NCBI GenBank assembly: GCA_947631115.1
Contig: CANRKB010000007.1
Span: forward strand, 1-64,000
DNA length: 64,000 nucleotides
Source of the DNA: an uncultured Clostridia bacterium
Lineage (GTDB): Bacteria > Bacillota > Clostridia > Oscillospirales > Ruminococcaceae
Direction: 5' to 3'
Position numbers and translations under genes: made by a program. Position 1 is the stretch's first letter; each line of letters starts with the position of its first letter. Shown piece after piece: positions 27,854 to 37,745 of this stretch. Below the pieces are notes generated by a model that worked only from the letters and a program-made list of their open reading frames with translations, ran no database searches and was not told the origin of the DNA.

Positions 27854-28075
27854 TTACTCCTTATTATCATCATCGACAAATTCAAGAATATCTCCCGGCT
27901 GACATTTAAGCGCCGCGCATAGCTTTTCAAGCGTAGAAAAACGGATAGCCTTCGCTTTTCCCGTCTTTAATATAGACAGGTTCGCGGGGGTTATATCAAT
28001 TATTTCGGCAAGCTCGTTTGAGGAAATTTTACGCTTAGCCATCATTACATCAAGATTTACAATTATCATAAGCAA
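27854..28075 (-). CDS. XRE/Cro-type HTH regulator
   Basis: KRKISSNELAEIIDITPANLSILKTGKAKAIRFSTLEKLCAALKCQPGDILEF. Confidence 0.85.
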   Translation of the reverse strand: MLMIIVNLDVMMAKRKISSNELAEIIDITPANLSILKTGKAKAIRFSTLEKLCAALKCQPGDILEFVDDDNKE

Positions 28076-28078
28076 ACC

Positions 28079-28534
28079 TCATATCGTAAAGTCGTTTTCC
28101 TCGCGGATAGCAACCGCCTGCTGGAAGCAGTTCTTGACAACGCGAAGTATTATCCCGAAAAACAGTGCCGCCGCAACGATCACCCACGCAAACGGGCGCA
28201 ATATTGCAAAGTAAACAAAAATGACAGCTCCTGCAAAACAGCAGTATGAAATTATCCTGAGGTAGACAATATTTACTTTTATAAACGGCTTGTTCTGCTG
28301 GATATTTATAAGCAGCATATATAGGCTTATAAGCGCGGTGAGCGCGGGCGGCACGCAGCAATAAAGCGTTACTAAAAGCGGCGTGAAAACACTCGGAAGT
28401 CCCGCTTCTAATATAACGCGGTTGTCATATTCCCTCACTATCTGCGGCGCAAAAATGCAGCTCGCAATAATTCCGAGGACCATAATAACTATCAATATTT
28501 TTGAAAGCACAATAGACTTATCCTTGTTCCACAT
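28079..28534 (-). CDS. DUF2975-like membrane protein
   Basis: four TM helices; classic pairing with an adjacent small XRE regulator. Confidence 0.65.
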   Translation of the reverse strand: MWNKDKSIVLSKILIVIMVLGIIASCIFAPQIVREYDNRVILEAGLPSVFTPLLVTLYCCVPPALTALISLYMLLINIQQNKPFIKVNIVYLRIISYCCFAGAVIFVYFAILRPFAWVIVAAALFFGIILRVVKNCFQQAVAIREENDFTI

Positions 28535-28657
28535 ATTTTCCCTCCGAAATAAAGTCTGATTTATTTGCTGAACATATATTAACACAATAATTTATGTTTG
28601 TCAATAGGTTTTTATTGAAAAACAATAATTTTTTTATATTTTACAACAATAAGGCAG

Positions 28658-29140
28658 TAACAGCCGAAATGTTATTTGCAGAATATAACGAATAAAAAGA
28701 GGCTGGGGTTTAAATTCTAACCTCTTGCTTCTAACCTCTAGCTTCTAGTTGGGCAGTTGACAGTGTACGCATTGAACGCTTCGCGTACAACGCTATGGAC
28801 AGTATGCAGTAAGAGCCGAAAGACAGTTCTCTTATTTACCACTTTTAAAAAGTCTTAACGTTTTTCTTTTCCGTTCTGATGTGGTTTCACTTTTGAAGCT
28901 GTTCCACGCTCAAAACCTCTTTGTAGGATTGCCGTTTCAAAGCATGGCTTTGAAACGGCAATGCGGGGAAAACTCTTGTTTTCCCCGCACCCCAGGTTAA
29001 ATGCCGTAGGCATTTAACCTGATGCGCTATGCTGGCGATTGCGGGGACTCCGTCCCCGCACCCCTGCCAGAAGGGAAAAATTTTTTGAAAAAAATTTTTC
29101 CCCTCTGGACTCCCCTTTCAAAAAACTTTCGTGCGCCGCC
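28658..29140 (+). repeat. composite intergenic repeat, direct-orientation copy of the 2568-2981 element
   Basis: same ordered modules as the reverse complement of 2568-2981. Confidence 0.85.
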
Positions 29141-29272
29141 CGTTTTGTGGTTTGGAAATTAAACGTTGTCCGCCGCTTAAAACAGCTACTTACCTCTTAC
29201 TTCTATATTGACAAAACAGCTTTTCTATTGTATAATAAATATTGTAAAATTTTTCAATAGGAAGTGGAATAA

Positions 29273-30628
29273 TTGCCGAAAGAAAAGACTGTTTTCGTCT
29301 GCCGCGAATGTGGACAGGAATACCCCAAATGGGGCGGGAAATGCACCTCGTGCGGCGCTTGGAACAGCTTGGAAGAAACCGTTATCGCGGCTAATATCCC
29401 GACTAAAGCCGTTTCTTCCGCAGAGCTTAAATTCAGCAGAATGTCCGATATTTCCTGCGACAGCGAAATAAGATATAACACCGGCATTTCCGAGCTTGAC
29501 AGAGTTCTCGGAGGCGGCTTGGTAAAAGGCTCGCTCGTTCTTATAGGCGGCGACCCCGGAATAGGCAAGTCCACGCTATTGCTTCAGATATGCGGGAAAA
29601 TGGGCGGCGACCACACTATCCTCTATGTTTCGGGCGAGGAAAGCGAAAGGCAGATAAAATTAAGAGCGCAAAGGCTCGGTATTGAGAGCGAAAATCTTTT
29701 CATTTCTTCAAACAACAGCTGCGAGAGCATAATTCGCGCAGTTTCCGAAAACAAACCCGAAATTGTCATAATAGACTCTATCCAGACCATAACGTCTGCT
29801 TTAGTTTCAAGCTCAGCGGGGAGCATCGTCCAGGTCAGAGAATGTACGAATGCATTTATGAGAATGGCAAAGAGCGAAGAAATCCCCGTTTTTATAGTTT
29901 CTCATGTAAACAAGGACGGCGGCATTGCGGGTCCCAAGATAATGGAACATATAGTCGACACGGTGCTTTATTTCGAGGGAGAAAAACAGCTTGCGTTTCG
30001 TATGCTGAGAGCGGTTAAAAACCGTTTCGGCTCTACAAACGAGATAGGCGTTTTCAGTATGGACGACAACGGCTTAAGCGAAGTAAAGAACCCCTCGGAG
30101 ATGATGCTTTCGGGCAGACCGAAGGGCGTTTCGGGAAGCACCGTCGTATGCGCATTGGAGGGAAGCAGGCCTATTCTGGCGGAAGTTCAGGCGCTTGTGG
30201 CAAAGTCGGGATTTTCCGTTCCGAGGAGAACGGCTACGGGAGTTGACTACAACAGGCTTTATATGCTTATAGCGGTACTTGAAAAGCGGCTCGGGTTCAC
30301 TTTCGGAGGACTTGACGTATATGTAAACATCGTCGGCGGACTCAGGATAGACGAGCCTGCGGCGGATCTCGCGATAGCGGCGGCGCTTTATTCGGGACTT
30401 TGCGACAAGCCCGTCCCCGAGGATATGATAATGATAGGAGAAGTAGGTCTCGGCGGGGAAATACGCTCCGTCAGCCGCGTCAGAGAGCGCGTCAGAGAGG
30501 CGGCGAGGCTCGGTTTTAAAACGTGTCTTATTCCTGCAAACTCTGTTTCTAAAAACGAAGACCTCGGGATGAAAACAATTATAGTAAGAAACCTCGGACA
30601 GGCTTTTCGTGAAATAAGGAGCGAATAA
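29273..30628 (+). CDS. radA: DNA repair protein RadA
   Basis: zinc finger CRECGQEYPKWGGKCTSCGAWN, Walker A GGDPGIGKST, KNRFGS motif. Confidence 0.95.
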   Translation: MPKEKTVFVCRECGQEYPKWGGKCTSCGAWNSLEETVIAANIPTKAVSSAELKFSRMSDISCDSEIRYNTGISELDRVLGGGLVKGSLVLIGGDPGIGKSTLLLQICGKMGGDHTILYVSGEESERQIKLRAQRLGIESENLFISSNNSCESIIRAVSENKPEIVIIDSIQTITSALVSSSAGSIVQVRECTNAFMRMAKSEEIPVFIVSHVNKDGGIAGPKIMEHIVDTVLYFEGEKQLAFRMLRAVKNRFGSTNEIGVFSMDDNGLSEVKNPSEMMLSGRPKGVSGSTVVCALEGSRPILAEVQALVAKSGFSVPRRTATGVDYNRLYMLIAVLEKRLGFTFGGLDVYVNIVGGLRIDEPAADLAIAAALYSGLCDKPVPEDMIMIGEVGLGGEIRSVSRVRERVREAARLGFKTCLIPANSVSKNEDLGMKTIIVRNLGQAFREIRSE

Positions 30629-30629
30629 T

Positions 30630-31013
30630 ATGCCGTCAAGAAGATTGATTTTCGGATTATGGGCTGTAGCGCTGCTTTTTGCAGAGATATTGATAGCAAT
30701 ATTTGCGAAAGGCTTTTTAAGAGAATATATAGGAGACGTGCTTGCAGTCGTATTTGTGTATATGGTGGCGAGGGTGTTTTTCCCGCAAAAGCCGCACTTT
30801 ATGTCGGCGATCGCATTCGGAATAGCCGCCGTTGTCGAACTTATACAGCTTACTCCGCTGCACGGAATAATAAACGAAAAGTCCGAAGTACTGGCGGTCA
30901 TAGTCGGCGGAACATTTGACTATAGAGACATCATCTGCTATGTTATCGGCGGAGCGGTATGCGTTTTTATAGATATGTTCATAATAGGCGGATCTAAGAA
31001 GATAAGCGGTTGA
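30630..31013 (+). CDS. DUF2809 membrane protein
   Basis: FLREYIGDVLAVVFVYMVARVFFP...DYRDIICYVIGG. Confidence 0.7.
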   Translation: MPSRRLIFGLWAVALLFAEILIAIFAKGFLREYIGDVLAVVFVYMVARVFFPQKPHFMSAIAFGIAAVVELIQLTPLHGIINEKSEVLAVIVGGTFDYRDIICYVIGGAVCVFIDMFIIGGSKKISG

Positions 31014-31033
31014 ATGACTGATTGGAGAACAAA

Positions 31034-33430
31034 ATGGATTTCAGAGAATTGCTCAATAACGATGAATATATAGTGCTTGACGGAGCAATGGGAACAATGC
31101 TCCAGAAAAGCGGACTGAAGCTCGGCGGCTTACCCGAAGAGCTTAATTTTACAAATCCCGAAGCGGTTGCAAGCGTCCACCGCGCTTATATAAAAGCGGG
31201 CGCAAGAGCCGTTTATGCCAACACTTTCGGCGCGAACCGCATAAAGCTCTCAGACAGCAGTTATTCGGTTTCGGAAATTGTAAAAAAGGGAATTGAGATT
31301 GCAAAGGCCGAGTGCAAGGAAACGGGCGCGTTTGTAGGACTTGACATAGGCTCGCTCGGAAGAATGTTAAAGCCCATAGGCGATCTGCCCGTAGAAGAAG
31401 CGTATGATATGTTCCGCGAGATAATAGAGGCGGGAAAAAACGCCGACTTTATCGTTCTCGAAACAATGACCGACCTTATGGAAATAAAGACCGCGCTTCT
31501 TTGCGCAAAGGAAAACTCGGCGCTCCCCGTTATATGCACGATGACATTTGAGGACAATATGCGCACATTTACGGGCTGTACGGCGTCGGCTATGGTCATG
31601 ACATTACAGGGAATGGGCGCGGACGCCGTGGGAATGAACTGTTCTTTAGGTCCTAAAGACGCCCTGCCCGTTGCGGAGGAAATATTAAAGTGGGCTGAGA
31701 TACCCGTGCTTATCCGCGCAAACGCAGGACTTCCCGACCCTGTCACGAATGAATACGACATTACTCCCGAAGAATACGCGGATATTGCCCTGAAAATGGC
31801 TGATATGGGAGTAAAACTGTTCGGCGGCTGCTGCGGGACAAGCCCCGAATTTATTTCGGAAATAACAAAGCGCATAGGAGGGAAAAAGTTTGAGAAAAAA
31901 GCGCGCGATATTCCTGCGGCGGTATGCTGCGCGCAGAACACCGTAGTTATAGATACTGTCCGCGTTATCGGCGAAAGAATAAACCCGACGGGGAAAAAGC
32001 TGTTTAAAGAAGCGCTTAAGCGCGGCGATATTGACTATATCATGCGGCAGGCGGTAGAGCAGACGGAAGCCGGCGCGGAGATACTGGACATAAACGTCGG
32101 ACTCCCCGACATAGATGAAAAGGAAATGATGATAAAAGCGGTAGAAGCCGTTCAGGGCGTTGCGGAAGTGCCGCTGCAGATAGACACGACCGAGTCCGAT
32201 GTTTTAGAAGCGGCTTTGAGGAGAGTTTCGGGAAAACCCATAGTAAATTCGGTAAACGGCGAGGACGAAAAGCTGGAGAGCGTTCTGCCGCTCGTAAAGA
32301 AATACGGCGCGGCGGTAGTCGGACTTACTTTAGACAAGGACGGTATTCCCAAAACAGCCCAAAAGCGTTTTGAGATAGCGCAGAAGATCTTGAAAAAGGC
32401 GGAAGAATACGGCATACCGAAGCGCGACGTTTATATAGACTGCCTGACGCTGACGGCTTCTGCGGAGCAGGACGGAGCGGAGCAGACGCTGTCGGCGATG
32501 AGGAGGATAAAAAACGAACTTGGGCTAAAGACAGTTCTCGGAGTATCGAACATATCCTTCGGACTTCCGAACAGAGAGCTTGTAAACTCAACGTTTCTTA
32601 CAATGGCAATGAACAGCGGGCTTGACCTTCCGATAATGAACCCGAATTCTTCGGCGATGTCGGGCGCTGTCGCCGCATACAGACTGCTTTCGGGATACGA
32701 CCGCGGCGGCGCGGAGTTTATTGAAAACGCCGAGCGTTTCCAAATTGTACAGCAAAAAGCCCCAAAGCCCGCGGAGAATAAGCCCGAGGATAGCTTTAAG
32801 AACGAAAGCTCCGAGCTTTCAAAAGCGGTCTTAAACGGTCTGAACAACGAATGTTCTCAGCTAGCCAAAGACCTCTTAAACAGCGGCGTCGAGCCTATGA
32901 CTATAATAAACGAACTGCTTGTTCCTGCGCTGGACGAGGCGGGAGAGCGCTTTGAAAAAGGGAAGATGTTCCTCCCGCAGCTTATACGCGCGGCAGGAGC
33001 TGCGCAGGCTGCGTTTGACGAGGTAAAGGCGGCAATTGAAAAATGCGGCGGCGAAAACAAAGCGAGAGGGAAAGTAGTCCTTGCGACGGTAAAGGGCGAT
33101 GTTCACGACATAGGAAAGAATATTGTGAAAACGCTTCTTGAAAATTATGGGTTTGAAGTTGTCGACCTGGGAAAGGACGTTGAATACGAGGCTGTAGCTG
33201 ACGCCGCCGAAAAGACGGGCGCAAAGCTCGTAGGACTTTCGGCGCTTATGACGACGACCCTAAAAAGCATGGAAAACACTATAAAGCTTATAAGAGAGCG
33301 CGGCATTGACTGCAGGATAGTCGTGGGCGGAGCGGTCCTTACTCCCGAATATTCGGCAAAGATAGGCGCGGACTTTTATGCAAAGGACGCAAAGGAAACG
33401 GTGGATATTGCCAAAAAGGTCTATGAATAA
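31034..33430 (+). CDS. metH: MetH-like methionine synthase lacking the AdoMet reactivation domain (Hcy, pterin and B12-binding domains)
   Basis: DGAMGTMLQ, FGGCCGTSPEFI, GERINPTGKK, DVHDIGKNIV cobalamin-binding DxHxxG; protein ends after the B12 domain. Confidence 0.85.
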   Translation: MDFRELLNNDEYIVLDGAMGTMLQKSGLKLGGLPEELNFTNPEAVASVHRAYIKAGARAVYANTFGANRIKLSDSSYSVSEIVKKGIEIAKAECKETGAFVGLDIGSLGRMLKPIGDLPVEEAYDMFREIIEAGKNADFIVLETMTDLMEIKTALLCAKENSALPVICTMTFEDNMRTFTGCTASAMVMTLQGMGADAVGMNCSLGPKDALPVAEEILKWAEIPVLIRANAGLPDPVTNEYDITPEEYADIALKMADMGVKLFGGCCGTSPEFISEITKRIGGKKFEKKARDIPAAVCCAQNTVVIDTVRVIGERINPTGKKLFKEALKRGDIDYIMRQAVEQTEAGAEILDINVGLPDIDEKEMMIKAVEAVQGVAEVPLQIDTTESDVLEAALRRVSGKPIVNSVNGEDEKLESVLPLVKKYGAAVVGLTLDKDGIPKTAQKRFEIAQKILKKAEEYGIPKRDVYIDCLTLTASAEQDGAEQTLSAMRRIKNELGLKTVLGVSNISFGLPNRELVNSTFLTMAMNSGLDLPIMNPNSSAMSGAVAAYRLLSGYDRGGAEFIENAERFQIVQQKAPKPAENKPEDSFKNESSELSKAVLNGLNNECSQLAKDLLNSGVEPMTIINELLVPALDEAGERFEKGKMFLPQLIRAAGAAQAAFDEVKAAIEKCGGENKARGKVVLATVKGDVHDIGKNIVKTLLENYGFEVVDLGKDVEYEAVADAAEKTGAKLVGLSALMTTTLKSMENTIKLIRERGIDCRIVVGGAVLTPEYSAKIGADFYAKDAKETVDIAKKVYE

Positions 33431-33436
33431 AAAACA

Positions 33437-33470
33437 ACGCGGAGAACTTTCTGTTTCTCCGCGTTTTATT
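33437..33470 (+). terminator. rho-independent terminator after metH
   Basis: aACGCGGAGAA-ctttctg-TTTCTCCGCGTtttatttttt. Confidence 0.8.
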
Positions 33471-33491
33471 TTTTGTAATGTGATGTTATGG

Positions 33492-34013
33492 TCAATTGTC
33501 CTCGGGAACAAGCACCGCATAATTTCCGTCGTCGCGCTTGTAAACAACGTTTACAATGCCCGTCGTTGCATTCTTGAACATAAAGAAATTATGTCCGAGA
33601 AGATCCATTTGCAGAATAGCCTCTTCAACGGTCATGGGTTTCATACGGAAATTCTTGTAGCGTATAACTTCATAATCGGGTTCTTCGGGTTCGGGATCAA
33701 GTCCCGCGAAAGCGTTTTCACGCAGATTTTTTTCGACCCTTGTCTTATGCTTTCTTATCTGACGGATAATGCGGTCGATCGTAACGTCAAGCGCGTCGTT
33801 TTTATCTCTCGCGGTTTCTTCCGCGCGGTAGATCATTCCGTTATAGCTGACAGTAAGCTCCAGGACAATTTGATCGCGCCTTTCGGATAAAGTTATCTTT
33901 GCTTCCGCTTCTTCGGGGAAAAACCTGTCGAGCTTTGCAGCAAACTTCTTTTCCGCATAGTCGGTAAATGCTTGTGAGATGTTTATCTTTTTTGCCGTAA
34001 TCGTAACCTTCAT
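33492..34013 (-). CDS. hpf: long-form ribosome hibernation-promoting factor
   Basis: [32 protein letters not shown] and C-terminal [33 protein letters not shown]-type domain. Confidence 0.9.
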   Translation of the reverse strand: [173 protein letters not shown]

Positions 34014-34147
34014 CGGTCAGACCTTCTTCCGTTAAATATTAGGCTTAAGCCTTATCTAATTTTATCATATTCTTTAAATTATTGCAAGAGCGTAAGAACA
34101 TTTTCAGTCAATTTTCACAAAAAACTAATGAAAATTTCTCTATCTAC

Positions 34148-34395
34148 AGATTGTATAAAAACCTATTTGTGTTTATATTCAAACGCTATTTTTCTCAATA
34201 ACGCTCATTCGCCCTATCCCCCTGCCCCCTTCCCCGAAGGGGAAGGGGGAGAATGCGGGGCGCTGGCGCGCCCCGCGCCCCGCATTTAAAGAGATTAGAA
34301 ATAAGAAGTAAGAGATTAGATTTTTAACCCCTATCATTGACCTCTGAAAGGTCGCAGCCTCTCTCAGACCCTGAAAAGAGATTTTTATACAGACT
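34148..34395. mobile_element. MITE-like repeat (248 bp)
   Basis: TIR-like ends agattgtataaaaacct / agatttttatacagact; interior modules shared with 21099-21302. Confidence 0.65.
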
Positions 34396-34412
34396 ACTAA
34401 CAAAAATATTAT

Positions 34413-34817
34413 TTATTTAAGAACAAGCGAATGGTCGTAAGAATCCGTCTTGTCGTTTATCTGCCCGGTTATCATATCGAAAAGGGTTTTCCCTTCGTGC
34501 ATTTCGGCGGACTTTATTTTGCCGAGTATCCTTTCGCGGTTTGAGGGGTGGCATTTTTCGAGCAGTTTTTTATAATACCGCGCCGTCGCTTCATAACCGA
34601 GATCATTGCGGCTTTTTTCGGAGTTCAGCCACACAAATTCCGCCGACTCGCCGTATTCAAAAACGCCGAATCCCCCGCGCAAAAGGTCGTGAAAAGCGTC
34701 GAAATTATGTCCCGCTTTGAAATCCGTATCGTTCGTAAGAACGCGCTGCGCCTCGTCAAAAAACTCGTCGAGCGAAGAAAAGTTGTTCCCGTCAATTTCA
34801 ATTTTAATAACTGCCAT
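34413..34817 (-). CDS. barstar-family protein
   Basis: IDGNNFSSLDEFFDEAQRVL...GHNFDAFHDLLRGGFG...WLNSEKSRNDLGY. Confidence 0.75.
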   Translation of the reverse strand: MAVIKIEIDGNNFSSLDEFFDEAQRVLTNDTDFKAGHNFDAFHDLLRGGFGVFEYGESAEFVWLNSEKSRNDLGYEATARYYKKLLEKCHPSNRERILGKIKSAEMHEGKTLFDMITGQINDKTDSYDHSLVLK

Positions 34818-35054
34818 GGTTACTCCTCTATCATTATTAGTTTCAATTATAATAATTATAACATTATTTTCATTTTATTTCAAGTGCAATATAACAAATG
34901 TTAATAACTCAAACAGATTTGGTAAAAATAAATAAACGAAGGCAGGGCAATATGTCTTAACTTACAAAAATTGAAAATAAAAAACAAAAGCCTTGATTTT
35001 AAGGCGCGGCAGATGATAAAATAAAAACGGAAAACTTCAAAAAAGGAGAACAAA

Positions 35055-35957
35055 ATGGTCTATACTATAACGTTCAATCCCGCGGTAGATTATGTAATGC
35101 GCATAGGAAAAATAACGGCGGGCATTGTAAACCGCTCCGAAAGCGAGGAAATTTATTTCGGGGGAAAGGGCATAAATGTTTCGATAGTGCTGAACGAGCT
35201 TGGGGTAGAGTCGACCGCGCTCGGATTTATCGCGGGATTTACGGGAAAGGCTATTGAAAGCGGGCTTTCCGAATCTGGCATAAAAACGGACTTTATCTTC
35301 CTAAAAAGCGGATATTCGAGAATAAATGTAAAGATAAAATCGACCGAAGAAACGGACATAAACGGCAGAGGTCCCGACATTCCCGAAGAAGCGATAGATG
35401 AACTTCTGAAAAAACTGAAAGCGATAAAAGGCGGCGACACGCTCGTTTTGGCGGGGAGCGTTCCGAAAAGCCTGCCCGAAAATATCTACGAAAATATACT
35501 CGAAGAAATATCCGACAGGAAAATAAAGATAGTTGTAGACGCGGAGAAAGACCTTCTTTTAAACGCGCTGAAGTACAAGCCGTTTCTGGTAAAGCCGAAC
35601 AGCCGCGAGCTTGGAGATATGTTCGGCGTTTCGCTTAACACAAAAGAGGAGATAAATCTTTACGCAAGAAAGCTTAAGGAAATGGGAGCGCAAAATGTCC
35701 TTGTTTCAATGGCGGGCGACGGGGCGCTGCTGCTCGATGAAAACGGAGAAACGCACATCTGCGGCGTTTGCATGGGAGAAGTCAGAAACTCGGTCGGCGC
35801 GGGCGACTCAATGGTCGCGGGATTTATCGCTGGCTCGGTAAACGGCGACTATGAATACGCCCTGAAGCTTGGAACAGCCGCGGGCGGCGCAACGACCTTT
35901 TCCGAGGGCATAGGGAAAAGAGAGGAAATTTTAAGGCTTTTGGAACAGTTGGGGTGA
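35055..35957 (+). CDS. 1-phosphofructokinase / PfkB-family hexose-phosphate kinase
   Basis: ITFNPAVDYVMRI, GGKGINVSIVLNELG, VGAGDSMVAGFIAG. Confidence 0.8.
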   Translation: MVYTITFNPAVDYVMRIGKITAGIVNRSESEEIYFGGKGINVSIVLNELGVESTALGFIAGFTGKAIESGLSESGIKTDFIFLKSGYSRINVKIKSTEETDINGRGPDIPEEAIDELLKKLKAIKGGDTLVLAGSVPKSLPENIYENILEEISDRKIKIVVDAEKDLLLNALKYKPFLVKPNSRELGDMFGVSLNTKEEINLYARKLKEMGAQNVLVSMAGDGALLLDENGETHICGVCMGEVRNSVGAGDSMVAGFIAGSVNGDYEYALKLGTAAGGATTFSEGIGKREEILRLLEQLG

Positions 35958-36033
35958 GTGGAACAGTCATTTAAACAAACAAAAAATCCGCCGTGAGAAA
36001 TCACGGCGGATCTAGTTGTTTTAATTATAAGCG

Positions 36034-37035
36034 TTAAGCCTTCATAGCCTCTTCAACAGCAACCGCACAAGCAACAGTAGCACCAACCATGGGGTTGTTG
36101 CCCATGCCGATAAGACCCATCATCTCAACGTGCGCGGGAACCGAAGAAGAACCCGCAAACTGCGCGTCGGAGTGCATACGTCCCATTGTATCGGTCATAC
36201 CGTAAGAAGCGGGACCCGCCGCCATGTTGTCGGGGTGGAGGGTACGTCCCGTGCCGCCGCCCGATGCAACGGAGAAATACTTCTTGCCCCTTTCAACGCA
36301 CTCTTTCTTGTAAGTGCCTGCAACGGGGTGCTGGAAACGAGTGGGGTTGGTGGAGTTGCCCGTTATTGAAACGTCAACGCCCTCTTTCCACATTATCGCA
36401 ACGCCTTCCGTAACGTCGTTCGCGCCGTAGCAGTTTACCTTTGCGCGAAGTCCCGTAGAATAAGCCTTGCGGAATACTTCTTTAACTTCGCCCGTGTAGT
36501 AGTCCATTTCGGTCTCAACATATGTAAAGCCGTTTATACGAGCGATAATCTGCGCCGCGTCTTTTCCGAGACCGTTAAGTATAACTCTCAGCGGCTCCTT
36601 GCGGACCTTGTTTGCCTTTTCGGCAATTCCTATAGCGCCCTCGGCAGCCGCGAAACTTTCGTGACCCGCAAGGAATGCAAAGCACTTTGTTTCCTCTTCA
36701 AGAAGCATCTTTCCGAGGTTTCCGTGTCCGAGACCAACTTTTCTCTGATCAGCGACAGAGCCGGGAATACAGAACGCCTGAAGTCCCTCTCCTATAGCCG
36801 CAGCCGCGTCGGCAGCCTTTGTGCAGCCTTTCTTTATCGCGATAGCGCAGCCAACAGTATAAGCCCACTTTGCGTTTTCAAAGCAGATAGGCTGAATACC
36901 CTCGGTTATTTTATAAGGGTCAAATCCTTTAGCCTGACAAATTTCGCGACATTCTTCTATAGTGTTTATTCCGTATTCTTTCAAGACAGCGAGGATCTGC
37001 TTTTCGCGTCTTTCATAAGATTCAAATAAAGCCAT
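36034..37035 (-). CDS. GGGtGRT protein
   Basis: SVASGGGTGRTLHPDNMAAGPASYGMTDTMGRMHSDAQFAGSS. Confidence 0.9.
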   Translation of the reverse strand: MALFESYERREKQILAVLKEYGINTIEECREICQAKGFDPYKITEGIQPICFENAKWAYTVGCAIAIKKGCTKAADAAAAIGEGLQAFCIPGSVADQRKVGLGHGNLGKMLLEEETKCFAFLAGHESFAAAEGAIGIAEKANKVRKEPLRVILNGLGKDAAQIIARINGFTYVETEMDYYTGEVKEVFRKAYSTGLRAKVNCYGANDVTEGVAIMWKEGVDVSITGNSTNPTRFQHPVAGTYKKECVERGKKYFSVASGGGTGRTLHPDNMAAGPASYGMTDTMGRMHSDAQFAGSSSVPAHVEMMGLIGMGNNPMVGATVACAVAVEEAMKA

Positions 37036-37052
37036 TCTTCGTTACCTCCCCA

Positions 37053-37745
37053 TTACTGCTTTCTCGGGTCAATTATCTTGACCGCGTCGGCAACTCTTCC
37101 GTACTGACCCTGAGCTTTTTCATAGGCTTCTTTAACGTCCATTCCGCCCTTGATAAAGTCCATCATCTTGCCGAAGTTTATAAACTTATAGCCTATTATC
37201 TCATTGTCCTCGTTGAGAGCAAGTCCCGTTACATATCCGTCTGTCATTTCGAGATAGCGGGGACCTTTTTTAAGTGTGCCGTACATTGTGCCTATCTGCG
37301 AGCGCAAACCTTTTCCGAGGTCTTCAAGACCCGCGCCTATTGTAAGACCGTCTTCGGAGAAAGCGGACTGCGAGCGTCCGTAAACTATCTGTAAGAACAG
37401 TTCTCTCATAGCCGTGTTTATAGCGTCGCATACAAGGTCGGTATTGAGCGCCTCGAGAATAGTTCTGCCGGGGAGTATCTCCGCCGCCATAGCCGCAGAA
37501 TGTGTCATACCCGAACAGCCGATCGTTTCAACGAGAGCCTCCTGTATAACACCGCCCTTTACGTTGAGCGACAGCTTGCACGTTCCCTGCTGGGGAGCGC
37601 ACCATCCTATGCCGTGCGTAAAACCGTTGATGTCTGAAATTTCCTTTGCCTTTACCCATTTAGCTTCTTCGGGAATAGGCGCAGCGCCGTGAGCAACGCC
37701 CTGCGCAACAGGACACATTGCTTCGACTTCATGAGAATAAGTCAT
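37053..37745 (-). CDS. NifU-like iron-sulfur cluster scaffold-type protein paired with GGGtGRT
   Basis: ETIGCSGMTHSAAMAAEILPGRTILEALNTDLVCDAI. Confidence 0.75.
   Translation of the reverse strand: MTYSHEVEAMCPVAQGVAHGAAPIPEEAKWVKAKEISDINGFTHGIGWCAPQQGTCKLSLNVKGGVIQEALVETIGCSGMTHSAAMAAEILPGRTILEALNTDLVCDAINTAMRELFLQIVYGRSQSAFSEDGLTIGAGLEDLGKGLRSQIGTMYGTLKKGPRYLEMTDGYVTGLALNEDNEIIGYKFINFGKMMDFIKGGMDVKEAYEKAQGQYGRVADAVKIIDPRKQ

Noticed and set aside
29039-29471. ORFs of 73 and 87 aa before/at radA
   Set aside because: Translate repeat sequence and an alternative frame of radA.
34179-34403. 74-aa minus ORF downstream of hpf
   Set aside because: Lies wholly inside the TIR-bounded repeat; composition from the G/C palindrome.
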